NCBI RefSeq assembly: GCF_900091605.1
Contig: NZ_FMCQ01000005.1
Coordinates: forward strand, 400,493-464,492
Reading direction: 5' to 3'
DNA: 64,000 nucleotides
From: Micromonospora tulbaghiae
Lineage (GTDB): Bacteria > Actinomycetota > Actinomycetes > Mycobacteriales > Micromonosporaceae
The notes beneath the pieces are model-generated. The model saw nothing but the letters and a program-made list of their open reading frames with translations. It ran no database searches and was not told the origin of the DNA. This document shows positions 16,983-25,941 of this stretch, piece after piece. A program made the position numbers and the translations under genes. Every line of letters starts with the position of its first letter. The stretch's first letter is position 1.

Positions 16983-18056
16983 TCAGGTGGGTCCGCCGGT
17001 ACCCGTACCCTCGGCGGCGGGCGGCGCCGGCGGCTGGACCGGCAGGCCGGGGAACAGCCGGGCGGCCGCGATCTGCGCGACGATCCCCGAGTTCTCCAAC
17101 GCCTCCGCGAGGCGTCGGCGCAGCTCGCGGCCGACCGCGAACTGCCCGTCCGCGGTCGTCTTCACCACGGTACGGATCACCGCGCCGTCGACCGTCATCT
17201 GCTCGACGCCCAGGACCTCCGGCTGCTCCACGATGCTCGGCGCCAGCTCCGGGTCCAGCGCCACGGACGCCGCCGCGGTACGCAGCACGGCGGTGGCCTC
17301 CTCCGTGCCGGCGAACCCGATCGGCAGGTCGACCACGACGAGCGCCCAGCCCTGGCTCTTGTTCCCGACGCGGACGATCTCGCCGTTGCGGATGTACCAG
17401 AGCACGCCGCGGCCGTCCCGGACGGTGGTGACCCGCAGCCCCACCGCCTCGACCACGCCGGTGGCCTCGCCCAGGTCGACGGTGTCGCCGACGCCGTACT
17501 GGTCCTCTATCAACATGAACAGGCCGGCGATCAGGTCCTTGACCAGGCTCTGCGCGCCGAAGCCGAGCGCCACGCCGGCGATGCCCGCGCTGGCCAGCAG
17601 CGGGGCCAGGTCGAAGCTGAACTCCTTGAGCACCATCAGCAGCGCGATGCCGAAGACGAACGCGGTGACCATGCTGCGCAGCACCGACCCGATCGCCTCG
17701 GCCCGCTGCCGCCGCCGCTCCGGCACGAAATGGTCCGGGTCGAGCGTGGCGCTGGGGATGCGTTCCCGCAGCGGGCGGAGCATGGTCGGCACCGCGCCCT
17801 GGGTGGTGGTCCGCACAAGCCGGTTGATGGTCCGGTGCAGCGCCCAGCGGGCGGCCACCGCGATCAACAGGATCAACGCGACCCGCAGCGGCTTCAGCAG
17901 GATCCAGTAGCTGCTCTCGGCGAACCAGGCGGAGCCGGTGAGCCGGTACAGGAACTCGCAGGAACTGCTGCCCTGGCAGTCCGGGCGCCGGTCGGAGAAG
18001 GCCGACAGCAGGGCGGAGATCAGGTCGGAGACGTTCACCCTGCTTTCGTACCGCAC
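16983..18056 (-). CDS. Small-conductance mechanosensitive channel (MscS family)
   Basis: A 357-residue membrane protein. After an N-terminal periplasmic/first TM part it has the pore-lining helix SAGIAGVALGFGAQSLVKDL and the conserved beta-domain start LIEDQYGVGDTVDLGEATG. This is followed by the cytoplasmic vestibule (YIRNGEIVRVGNKSQGWA) and a Pro/Gly/Thr-rich C-terminal tail. It opens under membrane tension to release solutes in osmotic downshock. GTG 18056 is used; another in-frame GTG lies at 18038 but its purine tract would be too close. The 234-base gap to the MFS gene contains no gene I can support. Confidence 0.92.
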   Translation of the reverse strand: MRYESRVNVSDLISALLSAFSDRRPDCQGSSSCEFLYRLTGSAWFAESSYWILLKPLRVALILLIAVAARWALHRTINRLVRTTTQGAVPTMLRPLRERIPSATLDPDHFVPERRRQRAEAIGSVLRSMVTAFVFGIALLMVLKEFSFDLAPLLASAGIAGVALGFGAQSLVKDLIAGLFMLIEDQYGVGDTVDLGEATGVVEAVGLRVTTVRDGRGVLWYIRNGEIVRVGNKSQGWALVVVDLPIGFAGTEEATAVLRTAAASVALDPELAPSIVEQPEVLGVEQMTVDGAVIRTVVKTTADGQFAVGRELRRRLAEALENSGIVAQIAAARLFPGLPVQPPAPPAAEGTGTGGPT

Positions 18057-18265
18057 CGGTGACGGGCGGTGGACACCGCCACCTCCGCGAAGTGTCGCTA
18101 CCGGAGGGGGTAGCCCGGATTAGTGCGTGCAATCCGGGGCGCGATCAGGGACTATTGGCGCAACGGACGTCGGTGATCCGGCCGGCGTCGGAGCCGTTCC
18201 GCGCTGTCCGCGGGGCGGTTCCGGCGCACACGAGGCGGGAGGACTGGACCGGGAGGGTGAGCGCG

Positions 18266-18805
18266 ATGCCTGACATACGACCCACTGCGGGCTCCGGTGC
18301 ACTCGTTCTCAACGCCACCTACGAGCCCCTGTGCGTCGTGTCGGTGCGTCGTGCCGCGATCCTCGTCCTCAGCGCCAAGGCGGTCTGCGTCGCCGACGGC
18401 GAGGGCATCCTGCACAGCGCGCGAAACGCGTTACCGGTGCCCTCGGTGGTGCGCCTGACCCGCTACGTCCGGGTGCCGTACCGCACCCACATCGGGTTGT
18501 CCCGGCGGGCCGTGTTCGCCCGCGACGGGTGGCGGTGCGCGTACTGCCGGGGGCCGGCCGAGACCATCGACCACGTCTTCCCGCGCAGCCGGGGCGGCCG
18601 GCACGCCTGGGAGAACGTGGTAGCCGCGTGCGCGCGGTGCAACCACACCAAAGGCGACAAGACGCCGGCCGAACTGGGCTGGCGGCTGCACCACCTGCCG
18701 GCCGCGCCCAAAGGAGCCGCCTGGCGGGTGCTCGGGCACCGCGCCCCCGACCCGCGCTGGGCGGACTGGCTCGACCTGCGCGAGCCCGAGCCCGAGGCGG
18801 CCTGA
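18266..18805 (+). CDS. HNH endonuclease family protein
   Basis: A 179-residue protein of the HNH family common as a single chromosomal gene in actinobacteria. The first ~75 residues form a beta-rich domain (LVLNATYEPLCVVSVRRAAI). The nuclease module follows: WRCAYC, then ETIDHVFPRSRGGRHAWENV and ACARCNHTKGDKTP, giving two Cys pairs for zinc and the DH-N-H catalytic core. ATG 18266 has GGGAGG nine bases upstream. Its cellular substrate is unknown; it is not next to a methylase or phage gene, so a housekeeping or repair role is more likely than mobility. It converges with the sortase gene, nine bases apart. Confidence 0.9.
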   Translation: MPDIRPTAGSGALVLNATYEPLCVVSVRRAAILVLSAKAVCVADGEGILHSARNALPVPSVVRLTRYVRVPYRTHIGLSRRAVFARDGWRCAYCRGPAETIDHVFPRSRGGRHAWENVVAACARCNHTKGDKTPAELGWRLHHLPAAPKGAAWRVLGHRAPDPRWADWLDLREPEPEAA

Positions 18806-18814
18806 CCGGCCCGC

Positions 18815-19684
18815 TCAGCGCGCCTTGACCAGCGAGGCGTAGACGACCAGGTTGTCCGCGTACCCGGTCTCGCCGCCCACCCAGCGCCCGCCGCAGGTGA
18901 TCAGCCGCAGGTTGGGCCGGCTGAAGTCGCCGTAGACGTCCTCCACCGGCAGCTTCTCCTTGCCGTACCGCTCGATCGACGTCACCTCGAACACCGCCAC
19001 CGAGCGGTCCTCGCGGGTCACCTCGATCCGGTCGCCGTCGTCCAGCTCCTTCAGCCCGTGGAAGACCGCCGGACCGGTGGTGGTGTCGACGTGCCCGACA
19101 AGCACCGCCGGGCCGTACTGGCCGGGCGTGGGGCCCTGGTCGTACCAGCCGACCTCGCCGGCCCGCTCCACATCCGGCACGGCGATGCTGCCGTCCGGCG
19201 CGATGCCCACCCGGTGCACCGGCGCGCGCAGGTCGAGCTTGCCGATGCTCAGGCCGGTCGGTGGACTGGCCGGCAGCACCGGGAACTTCTGCGGCGGCGG
19301 GCGCAGGCCGGCGACGATCCGATCCGGCAGCACGCTGACGCCGGTCACCCGTTCCACGCCGAGCATGGCCACGATCAGCGCCATCACGCTCGCCACCACG
19401 AGCACCGGGACACCCGGGCCGCGGCTCGGGGCGTACCGGCGGGTGGTGGTCCTGTCGGCGCGGGCCGTGACCGGCCGGGACTGCGGGTCGGCGGTGGCGA
19501 CGCTGGCCGAGAACGCGTGCCCGGCGACGTGGGCGAACCGGCGCGCGGCCCCAGCGGTCAGCCGCAGCGCGGCCCGGAGCCGGCCGGCACGCTGCGGCGA
19601 CCGGCGGCCGGGACGGGCGACGGCACGGCGGTTACGGTCCGCCGCCGGGCCGGTACGGTCCCGGCGGCGCGATGAGCGGGCCAT
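18815..19684 (-). CDS. Class F sortase
   Basis: A 289-residue protein with a long Arg-rich cytoplasmic tail (about 100 residues), one membrane helix (VPVLVVASVMALIVAMLGV) and an extracytoplasmic sortase domain. Catalytic His is in VLVGHVDTTTGPAVFHGL, catalytic Cys in LRLITCGGRW, and the Arg follows near the C-terminus. Class F sortases anchor or join surface proteins in actinobacteria. The gene 14 bases upstream encodes an exported protein with a C-terminal membrane anchor but no LPXTG, the obvious substrate candidate. The unusually basic N-terminal tail may hold the enzyme near the membrane or nucleoid. Confidence 0.9.
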   Translation of the reverse strand: MARSSRRRDRTGPAADRNRRAVARPGRRSPQRAGRLRAALRLTAGAARRFAHVAGHAFSASVATADPQSRPVTARADRTTTRRYAPSRGPGVPVLVVASVMALIVAMLGVERVTGVSVLPDRIVAGLRPPPQKFPVLPASPPTGLSIGKLDLRAPVHRVGIAPDGSIAVPDVERAGEVGWYDQGPTPGQYGPAVLVGHVDTTTGPAVFHGLKELDDGDRIEVTREDRSVAVFEVTSIERYGKEKLPVEDVYGDFSRPNLRLITCGGRWVGGETGYADNLVVYASLVKAR

Positions 19685-19698
19685 TGCGGCACCTCTCG

Positions 19699-20208
19699 TC
19701 AGACGCGGCCGCCGGTCTTGCGGCGGGCGCTCACACCGGCCACCACTGCCACCGCGACCAGGCCACCGACCAGCAGCAGCGAGCCGGTGCCCCGGCTACC
19801 CGCGGTGCCACCACCGCCGGTCGCCGGTCCCTTGCTCGGCTGCGCCATGTTGAGCACGGTGAGCATGGTCGAGGCGGTGTTGCCGTTGGAGCAGTCCAGG
19901 TTCACCGGGTAGTCGCCCGGCGCCTTGTTGCCGGGCACGGTGACCGAGCCGGTGAGGAAGCCGTTGTCCGGCCGCAACGTCACCCGCCCGAAGGCGTCGG
20001 AGGTGACCTGCGCCTGGCGGTTGTTGCTGTTGTCGCAGCCCGCCCGCAGGTTGACCCGGGAACCGGCCTGGACGCTGTTCGGCGTCACCTCGATGAACAC
20101 GCTCTCCCCGGCCCGCGCCGGCGGCGCGGTGGTCAGGACGAACGCCGCGACCAGGCCGAGCAGGCCCAACACGGACGACAACGCACGATGTGACACGAGC
20201 CCTCGCAT
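19699..20208 (-). CDS. Exported surface protein beside class F sortase, no LPXTG motif
   Basis: A 169-residue precursor with a signal peptide (SSVLGLLGLVAAFVLTTAPPARA) and an Ig-like beta-rich body (FIEVTPNSVQAGSRVNL, with two Cys likely forming a disulphide). It ends with a Gly-rich linker, a hydrophobic helix (SLLLVGGLVAVAVVAGVSA) and a basic tail RRKTGGRV. This is the layout of a sortase substrate but no LPXTG-like pentapeptide precedes the helix; the nearest sequence is GSRGTGS. It is 14 bases upstream of the sortase, so the two are probably co-transcribed. Confidence 0.75.
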   Translation of the reverse strand: MRGLVSHRALSSVLGLLGLVAAFVLTTAPPARAGESVFIEVTPNSVQAGSRVNLRAGCDNSNNRQAQVTSDAFGRVTLRPDNGFLTGSVTVPGNKAPGDYPVNLDCSNGNTASTMLTVLNMAQPSKGPATGGGGTAGSRGTGSLLLVGGLVAVAVVAGVSARRKTGGRV

Positions 20209-20286
20209 GGTTCCCCCCTCCCGGCGCGACGGTGCGCCGGACCACTGACGGGCAGCGGCGCCTGCTTTCCCGGAGGGCGGGGGAAG

Positions 20287-20727
20287 CTAACGAGGTGCCT
20301 TGACCACGGGATGCCAGGCCAGCGGCGTGGAGAGCACCATCGTGCTGGACGGCTGCCCGTACGGTGCGAGACGGTCGATGACCTCCTCGAACTCGCCCAT
20401 GTTGGTGGCGGCGACCTTGAGCATGCTGCACGCGTCCCCGGTGATCCGGTGGATCTCCATGATCTCCGGCCAGCCCGCGACATCGGGGTCGTTGAGGATG
20501 CAGCGCGCGCCGTAGCAGGACATCCGGATCAGCGCGAGCACTGTGCGCCCGGCCCGGGTGAGGTCGACGTGGGCGTGGTAGCCGGTGATCACACCGGATT
20601 CCTCCAGCCGCCGCACCCGTTCGGCGACCGCGGGCGGCGACAGATGGACCCGGCGGGACAACTCGCTGTACGAGAGCCGGGCGTCGGCCTGGAGCTCCCG
20701 CAGCAGCGCCCAGTCCATGTCGTCCAC
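20287..20727 (-). CDS. Lrp/AsnC family transcriptional regulator
   Basis: A 146-residue regulator with an N-terminal winged HTH (LLRELQADARLSYSELSRRV, LSPPAVAERVRRLEESGVITGYHA) and a C-terminal RAM ligand-binding domain (EIMEIHRITGDACSMLKVAA). It is divergent from the eleven-gene tryptophan catabolic operon with a 142-base gap, so it probably controls that operon in response to tryptophan, kynurenine or a pathway product. GTG 20727 is the start. Confidence 0.9.
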   Translation of the reverse strand: MDDMDWALLRELQADARLSYSELSRRVHLSPPAVAERVRRLEESGVITGYHAHVDLTRAGRTVLALIRMSCYGARCILNDPDVAGWPEIMEIHRITGDACSMLKVAATNMGEFEEVIDRLAPYGQPSSTMVLSTPLAWHPVVKAPR

Positions 20728-20869
20728 GCGCGGACCTTCCTTCCGTAAAGACGTCGACGCGAGATGGTTTCGGTTCGCGAAGTGAGACCACCATACCGCC
20801 GTTGAACAGGCATTCCATTCGGCCGCCCACCAGCGGGATCATGACGTCTACCCCGCGCACGGACGGAGA

Positions 20870-21754
20870 ATGACTGTGGAACAGACGACGGCGGTGCGCC
20901 CGGTAACCCCCCAGGAACGGGCGGCTCGGGCGGCGCGCAACGGCGGCGAGCCGACGCTGGAGTTCGCCGACCGCGTGCCGTACGACGCGTACGTACGGGC
21001 CAGCACGCTGCACCGGCTCCAGGAGCCGCTCAGCGACGACCCGGGCGAGATGTCCTTCCTGATGGTCAGCCAGATCATGGAGCTGTACTTCGGCCTGACC
21101 TGCCACGAGCTGCGGCACGCCAAGCGCGAGCTGCGCGAGGACCGGATCTGGGAGGCCCTGCCCCCGCTGCGCCGCGCCGCCCTGCACCTGGAAGGGCTCA
21201 ACGCCGCCTGGCACGGCCTGCGCTGGATGAGCCCGGCCGACTTCAACCGCTTCCGCGACCGGCTCGGTGAGGGCTCCGGCTTCCAGTCCGCCATGTACCG
21301 CCAGCTGGAGTTCCTGCTCGGCCTGCGCGACCGGGCGCTGATCCGCCCGTTCCGCCGGCAGACCGAGGTGTACGACGAGCTGACCGCCGCGCTCGCCACG
21401 CCGAGTCTCTGGGACGAGGTGGTGGCGCTGCTCGCCCGTAAGGGCTTCGACGTTCCCGCCGAGCTGCTGTCCCGGGACGTGAACGCCGAGCACGAGGCGC
21501 ACCCCGCGGTCGAGGCGGCCTGGGTCCGGATCTACGGCGACAACGGCCCGGACAACCACCTGCGTCTGCTCGGCGACGCGCTGACCGAGATCGCCGAGGA
21601 GTTCGGCGACTGGCGCTGGAACCACGTCAAGGCCGTCCAGCGCACCATGGGCGCCAAGGTCGGCAGCGGCGGTTCCGCCGGACTGGCATGGTTGCAGCGC
21701 AGCATGGCCCGGGTGGTCTTCCCGGAGCTGTGGTCGGCCCGCACCGCGATGTGA
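20870..21754 (+). CDS. kynA: Tryptophan 2,3-dioxygenase
   Basis: The first step of the operon: haem-dependent oxidation of L-tryptophan to N-formylkynurenine. The 294-residue protein has the TDO layout (PYDAYVRASTLHRLQEPLSD, then the helix LMVSQIMELYFGLTCHELRH and WRWNHVKAVQRTMGAKVGSG, FPELWSART). The substrate-entry block here (QIMELYF) differs from the QTSELW-like sequence of well studied TDOs, so it is a divergent branch. ATG 20870 follows GGAGA closely. kynU begins 15 bases after the stop. Confidence 0.85.
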   Translation: MTVEQTTAVRPVTPQERAARAARNGGEPTLEFADRVPYDAYVRASTLHRLQEPLSDDPGEMSFLMVSQIMELYFGLTCHELRHAKRELREDRIWEALPPLRRAALHLEGLNAAWHGLRWMSPADFNRFRDRLGEGSGFQSAMYRQLEFLLGLRDRALIRPFRRQTEVYDELTAALATPSLWDEVVALLARKGFDVPAELLSRDVNAEHEAHPAVEAAWVRIYGDNGPDNHLRLLGDALTEIAEEFGDWRWNHVKAVQRTMGAKVGSGGSAGLAWLQRSMARVVFPELWSARTAM

Positions 21755-21768
21755 CGAGAGAGAACAGC

Positions 21769-23049
21769 ATGCACACCCCCGAGAACGAAGCCCTCCGCCG
21801 CGACGCCGCCGACCCCGGCCACCGGCACCTGTTCCACGTCCCACCCGCCGACGGCGGGCGCTACCCCGACACGGCGTACCTGGCCGGCAACTCGCTCGGC
21901 CTCCAGCCGCGGGCCACCCGGGACGAACTCCTCGCCGACCTGGACGCCTGGAGTCGCCTGGGCGTCGAGGGGCACCTGGAGTCGGAGCGGCCCTGGCTGC
22001 CGTACCACGAGCTGCTGACCGCACCGGCCGCCCGCCTGGTCGGCGCGCTGCCCGCGGAGACCGTGGTAATGAACTCCCTCACGGTCAACCTGCACCTGCT
22101 GATGGTCAGCTTCTACCGGCCGGCCGGCGAGCGCACCCGCATCGTCATCGAGGACAGCGCGTTCCCCTCGGACAGCTACGCCGTGCGCAGCCAGGCCCGC
22201 TTCCACGGGCTGGACCCGGACACCACGGTGGTACGCCTCAAGCCGCGCCCCGGCTCCGACACGCTCGGCACCGAGGACGTGCTGGACTTCCTGGCCCGCG
22301 AGGGCCACACGGTGGCGCTGCTGATGCTCGGCGGCGTGAACTACCTGACCGGCGAGCTGATGGACATCCCCACCATCACCGCGGCCGGCCGGGCCGCGGG
22401 CGCGGTGGTCGGCTGGGACCTGGCGCACGCCGCGGGCAACGTGCCGCTGGCGCTGCACGACTGGGACGTCGACTTCGCCGCCTGGTGCTCGTACAAGTAC
22501 CTCAACTCCGGCCCGGGTGCGCTGGGCGGCGTCTTCGTCCACGAGCGGCACCTCGGCGACCGGTCGATCCAGCGCTTCGAGGGCTGGTGGAGCACCGAGG
22601 CGGCCACCCGGTTCGAGATGACCCCGGTGTCCCGGCCGCCGGCCACCGTCGAGGCGTGGCAGATCTCCAACCCGCCGATCTTCGCGATGGGCCCGGTGCG
22701 TACGTCGCTGGAGCTGTTCGACTCCGTCGGCATGCCGGCGCTGCGCGAGCGCAGCCTGCGGCTGACCGCCTGGCTGGAGCAGCTGCTCGACGAGGTCACG
22801 CCGGGCCGTCCGCTGAGCGTGGTGACCCCGCGCGACCCGGCCCGCCGCGGCTGCCAGCTCTCCGTGCGGATCGGGGTGGGCAGCGCGAACGAGCTGACGA
22901 AGCGGCTGCGGCACGAGCACGGCGTGGTCGCCGACGCCCGGGAGCCGGACATCGTCCGGTTCGCGCCGGTGCCGCTCTACTCCACGTACCACGACTGCTG
23001 GCGGGTCGCCGAGGCGCTGGCGGCAACTGTTGAGAAGGAGGGCTCGTGA
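21769..23049 (+). CDS. kynU: Kynureninase
   Basis: A 426-residue PLP enzyme that cleaves kynurenine or 3-hydroxykynurenine to anthranilate or 3-hydroxyanthranilate plus alanine. Seen are YLAGNSLGLQPRATRDELL at the N-terminus, VGWDLAHAAGNVPLALHDWD, the PLP lysine in WCSYKYLNSGPGALGGVFVH, and the C-terminal cofactor region DIVRFAPVPLYSTYHDCWR. With kmo next (GTGA overlap), 3-hydroxykynurenine is the likely main substrate. ATG 21769 is used, the usual length for the family. Confidence 0.94.
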   Translation: MHTPENEALRRDAADPGHRHLFHVPPADGGRYPDTAYLAGNSLGLQPRATRDELLADLDAWSRLGVEGHLESERPWLPYHELLTAPAARLVGALPAETVVMNSLTVNLHLLMVSFYRPAGERTRIVIEDSAFPSDSYAVRSQARFHGLDPDTTVVRLKPRPGSDTLGTEDVLDFLAREGHTVALLMLGGVNYLTGELMDIPTITAAGRAAGAVVGWDLAHAAGNVPLALHDWDVDFAAWCSYKYLNSGPGALGGVFVHERHLGDRSIQRFEGWWSTEAATRFEMTPVSRPPATVEAWQISNPPIFAMGPVRTSLELFDSVGMPALRERSLRLTAWLEQLLDEVTPGRPLSVVTPRDPARRGCQLSVRIGVGSANELTKRLRHEHGVVADAREPDIVRFAPVPLYSTYHDCWRVAEALAATVEKEGS

Positions 23050-24383
23050 GCGCGAGGAGTGAGCGCGACGAGATCGCGGTGGTCGGCGCCGGGCTGGCCG
23101 GCTGCCTGCTGGCCTGCTACCTGGCCCGCCGCGGCTACCCGGTGGCCCTCTACGAGCGGCGGCCCGACCCGCGTACCGGCACCGTCGAGCGGGGCCGGTC
23201 GATCAACCTGGCGCTGTCCGAGCGCGGCCTGGACGCGCTGCGCCGCATCGGCCTGGAGGACGAGGTGATGGCGGACGCGCTGCCGATGCGCGGCCGCATG
23301 ATCCACCCGGTCGAGGGCGAGCCGGAGTTCCAGTCTTACAGCGGCTCCGGGGACCGCGCGATCAACTCGATCAGCCGGGGCGCGCTGAACAACGCGCTGC
23401 TCGACGCCGCCGCCGCGCTGCCGAACGTGCGCGTCGCGTTCGACCACCGGCTGGTCGGGCTCGACCCGCTCGGCGGCGAGATGACGTTCGAGACGCCGCA
23501 GGGCAAGGTCACCGCCACCGCCTCGGTCGTCCTCGGCGCCGACGGCGCCGGCTCCGCGGTGCGCGGGCAACTGCTCGCGTACGGGGGCCTGACCGAGAGC
23601 CTGGACTTCCTCGACTACGGCTACAAGGAGCTGACCATCCCGCCGCTGGGCGGGGAGTTCGCGCTCGACCCGGGCGCGCTGCACATCTGGCCGCGCGGCA
23701 CCTCGATGATGATCGCGCTGCCGAACCCGGACCGCTCCTTCACCTGCACGCTGTTCTGGCCCACCCACGGCACGCGCAGCTTCGCGTCGCTGAGCAGCCC
23801 GGCGGCGATCGAGCAGTTCTTCGCCACCCACTACCCGGACCTGGTCCCGCTCGCGCCGAACCTGGTCGACGACTACCAGCACAACCCGGTCGGTGTGCTC
23901 GGCACGGTGCGCTGCACGCCGTGGCAGGTGGCCGGGACGGTCGGCCTGATCGGCGACGCCGCGCACGCCATCGTGCCGTTCTACGGCCAGGGCGCGAACT
24001 GCGCGTTCGAGGACGTGGTCGAGCTGGACCGCTGCCTCGACGAGTGCGACGACGAGTGGGCGGCCGCGCTGCCGCTGTTCCAGCACCGCCGCCAGGAGAA
24101 CGCGGAGGCGATCGCCCGGATGGCGCTGGCGAACTTCGTGGAGATGCGGGACAAGGTCGCCTCGCCGGTGTTCCGCACCCGCAAGCAGGTCGAGCACGCG
24201 CTGGAACGGGCGCTGCCGGGCCGCTACGTCTCCCAGTACGAGCTGGTCTCGTTCTCCACCACCCCGTACGCGCAGGTGCGCCGCCGGGTGCGCGCGCAGT
24301 ACGCGGTGGTCGGCGCGGTAGCGGCCGGCGCGGTCGCGCTGCTGGCCGGTGGTGTCCGCGCGGCGCTGGGGCGGCGGCGATGA
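23046..24383 (+). CDS. kmo: Kynurenine 3-monooxygenase
   Basis: A 445-residue class A flavoprotein monooxygenase that hydroxylates kynurenine with NADPH and oxygen. It has the FAD GxGxxG motif (VVGAGLAGCLLACYLARRG), the family signature RSINLALSERGLDALRRIGL, the DG region VLGADGAGSAVR, and GLIGDAAHAIVPFYGQGANC. The C-terminal ~35 residues are hydrophobic (YAVVGAVAAGAVALLAGGVR), consistent with the membrane-associated tail known in this family. GTG start overlaps kynU. Confidence 0.94.
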   Translation: MSARSERDEIAVVGAGLAGCLLACYLARRGYPVALYERRPDPRTGTVERGRSINLALSERGLDALRRIGLEDEVMADALPMRGRMIHPVEGEPEFQSYSGSGDRAINSISRGALNNALLDAAAALPNVRVAFDHRLVGLDPLGGEMTFETPQGKVTATASVVLGADGAGSAVRGQLLAYGGLTESLDFLDYGYKELTIPPLGGEFALDPGALHIWPRGTSMMIALPNPDRSFTCTLFWPTHGTRSFASLSSPAAIEQFFATHYPDLVPLAPNLVDDYQHNPVGVLGTVRCTPWQVAGTVGLIGDAAHAIVPFYGQGANCAFEDVVELDRCLDECDDEWAAALPLFQHRRQENAEAIARMALANFVEMRDKVASPVFRTRKQVEHALERALPGRYVSQYELVSFSTTPYAQVRRRVRAQYAVVGAVAAGAVALLAGGVRAALGRRR

Positions 24384-25885
24384 CGCTCTGGGATCCCCGG
24401 CTGATGACCGGGCACGCGCCGGACGGCCCCGGCCTGCTGCGCAACTTCGTCGGCGGTGAGTTCGTCGACGCCGGTTCCCGGTTCACCAAGCGCAGCCCGG
24501 TCACCGGCGAGCCGGTGTTCGAGGTGGTCGAGGCGTCGCAGTCGACTGTGGACGACGCGGTCGCCGCGGCCCGGTCGGCGCTGCGCGGCCCGTGGGGCCG
24601 GATGGGGGAGCGGGAACGCGCCGAGGTGCTGCGCCGGGTCGCCGACGAGCTGGAACGGCGCTTCGACGATCTGGTCGCGGCCGAGGTCGCGGACACCGGC
24701 AAGGCCATCTCGCAGGCCCGTACGCTCGACATCCCGCGCGGCGCGGCCAACTTCCGGGCGTTCGCCGAGATCGTGGCGACAGCGCCGACGGAGTCGTTCA
24801 CCACTGTCACCCCGGCCGGGGGCCGGGCGCTCAACTACGCGGTCCGCAAGCCGGTCGGCGTGGTCGCTGTCATCGTGCCGTGGAACCTGCCGCTGCTGCT
24901 GCTCACCTGGAAGGTCGCCCCGGCCCTGGCCTGCGGCAACGCCGTGGTGGTCAAGCCCAGCGAGGAGACCCCCGCGTCGGCCACGCTGCTGGCCGAGGTG
25001 ATGGCCGCGGCGGGCGTGCCGGACGGCGTGTTCAACCTGGTGCACGGCTTCGGGCCCGGCTCGGCCGGCGAGCACCTGACCCGGCACCCGGGCGTGGACG
25101 CGATCACGTTCACCGGCGAGTCGGCCACCGGCAGCGCGATCATGCGCGCCGCCGCCGACGGGGTGAAGGCGGTCAGCTTCGAGCTGGGTGGCAAGAACGC
25201 CGGCCTGGTGTTCGCCGACGCCGACCTGGACGCGGCGGTCGCCGGTTCGGTGCGGTCCAGCTTCACCAACGGCGGCCAGGTGTGCCTGTGCACCGAGCGC
25301 ATCTACGTGCAGCGGCCGGTGTTCGAGGAGTTCACCGCGCGGCTGGCCGAGCGCGCCGACGAGCTGGCGTACGGCTGGCCGGACGACGAGGCGACGGCGA
25401 ACATGCCGCTCATCTCGCACGGGCACCGCGACAAGGTGCTCGGCCACTACGCGCTGGCCCGCACCGAGGGCGCCGAGGTCCGCGCGGGAGGCGGCACGCC
25501 GCGCTTCGGCGACGGCCGTGACGGCGGGGCGTACGTGCAGCCGACGGTGCTCACCGGCCTGGGGGCGGACGCCCGCACCAACCAGGAGGAGATCTTCGGA
25601 CCGGTGGTGCACGTCGCGCCGTTCGACGACGAGGACGAGGCGTACGCGCTGGCGAACGGCACCGCCTACGGCCTGGCCGCGACGGTGTGGACGCGGGACG
25701 TGGGCCGGGCGCACCGGGCCGGCGTCCGGCTCGACGCCGGCATCGTCTGGGTCAACACCTGGTTCCTGCGCGACCTGCGCACCCCGTTCGGCGGGGTGAA
25801 GGCGTCGGGCGTGGGCCGCGAGGGCGGCGTGCACTCGCTCGACTTCTACTCCGAGCTGACAAACGTCTGCGTGGACCTGTCATGA
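24380..25885 (+). CDS. 2-aminomuconate semialdehyde dehydrogenase (ALDH family)
   Basis: A 501-residue NAD-dependent aldehyde dehydrogenase: PWNLPLLLLTWKVAPALACG, cofactor-binding FTGESATGSAIM, the general-base Glu in FELGGKNAG, catalytic Cys in NGGQVCLCTERIYV, and EEIFGPVVHV. The best family match is the 2-hydroxymuconate/2-aminomuconate semialdehyde dehydrogenases. Here it would oxidise the ACMSD product to 2-aminomuconate. The ATG overlaps the kmo stop by four bases. The next gene follows after 56 bases, the longest internal gap of the operon. Confidence 0.88.
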   Translation: MTLWDPRLMTGHAPDGPGLLRNFVGGEFVDAGSRFTKRSPVTGEPVFEVVEASQSTVDDAVAAARSALRGPWGRMGERERAEVLRRVADELERRFDDLVAAEVADTGKAISQARTLDIPRGAANFRAFAEIVATAPTESFTTVTPAGGRALNYAVRKPVGVVAVIVPWNLPLLLLTWKVAPALACGNAVVVKPSEETPASATLLAEVMAAAGVPDGVFNLVHGFGPGSAGEHLTRHPGVDAITFTGESATGSAIMRAAADGVKAVSFELGGKNAGLVFADADLDAAVAGSVRSSFTNGGQVCLCTERIYVQRPVFEEFTARLAERADELAYGWPDDEATANMPLISHGHRDKVLGHYALARTEGAEVRAGGGTPRFGDGRDGGAYVQPTVLTGLGADARTNQEEIFGPVVHVAPFDDEDEAYALANGTAYGLAATVWTRDVGRAHRAGVRLDAGIVWVNTWFLRDLRTPFGGVKASGVGREGGVHSLDFYSELTNVCVDLS

Positions 25886-25941
25886 GCGCGCGTGGTGGGC
25901 AGAATGGCCGGAATCCCCAGCGACGTAAGCGAGGAGCCGCC

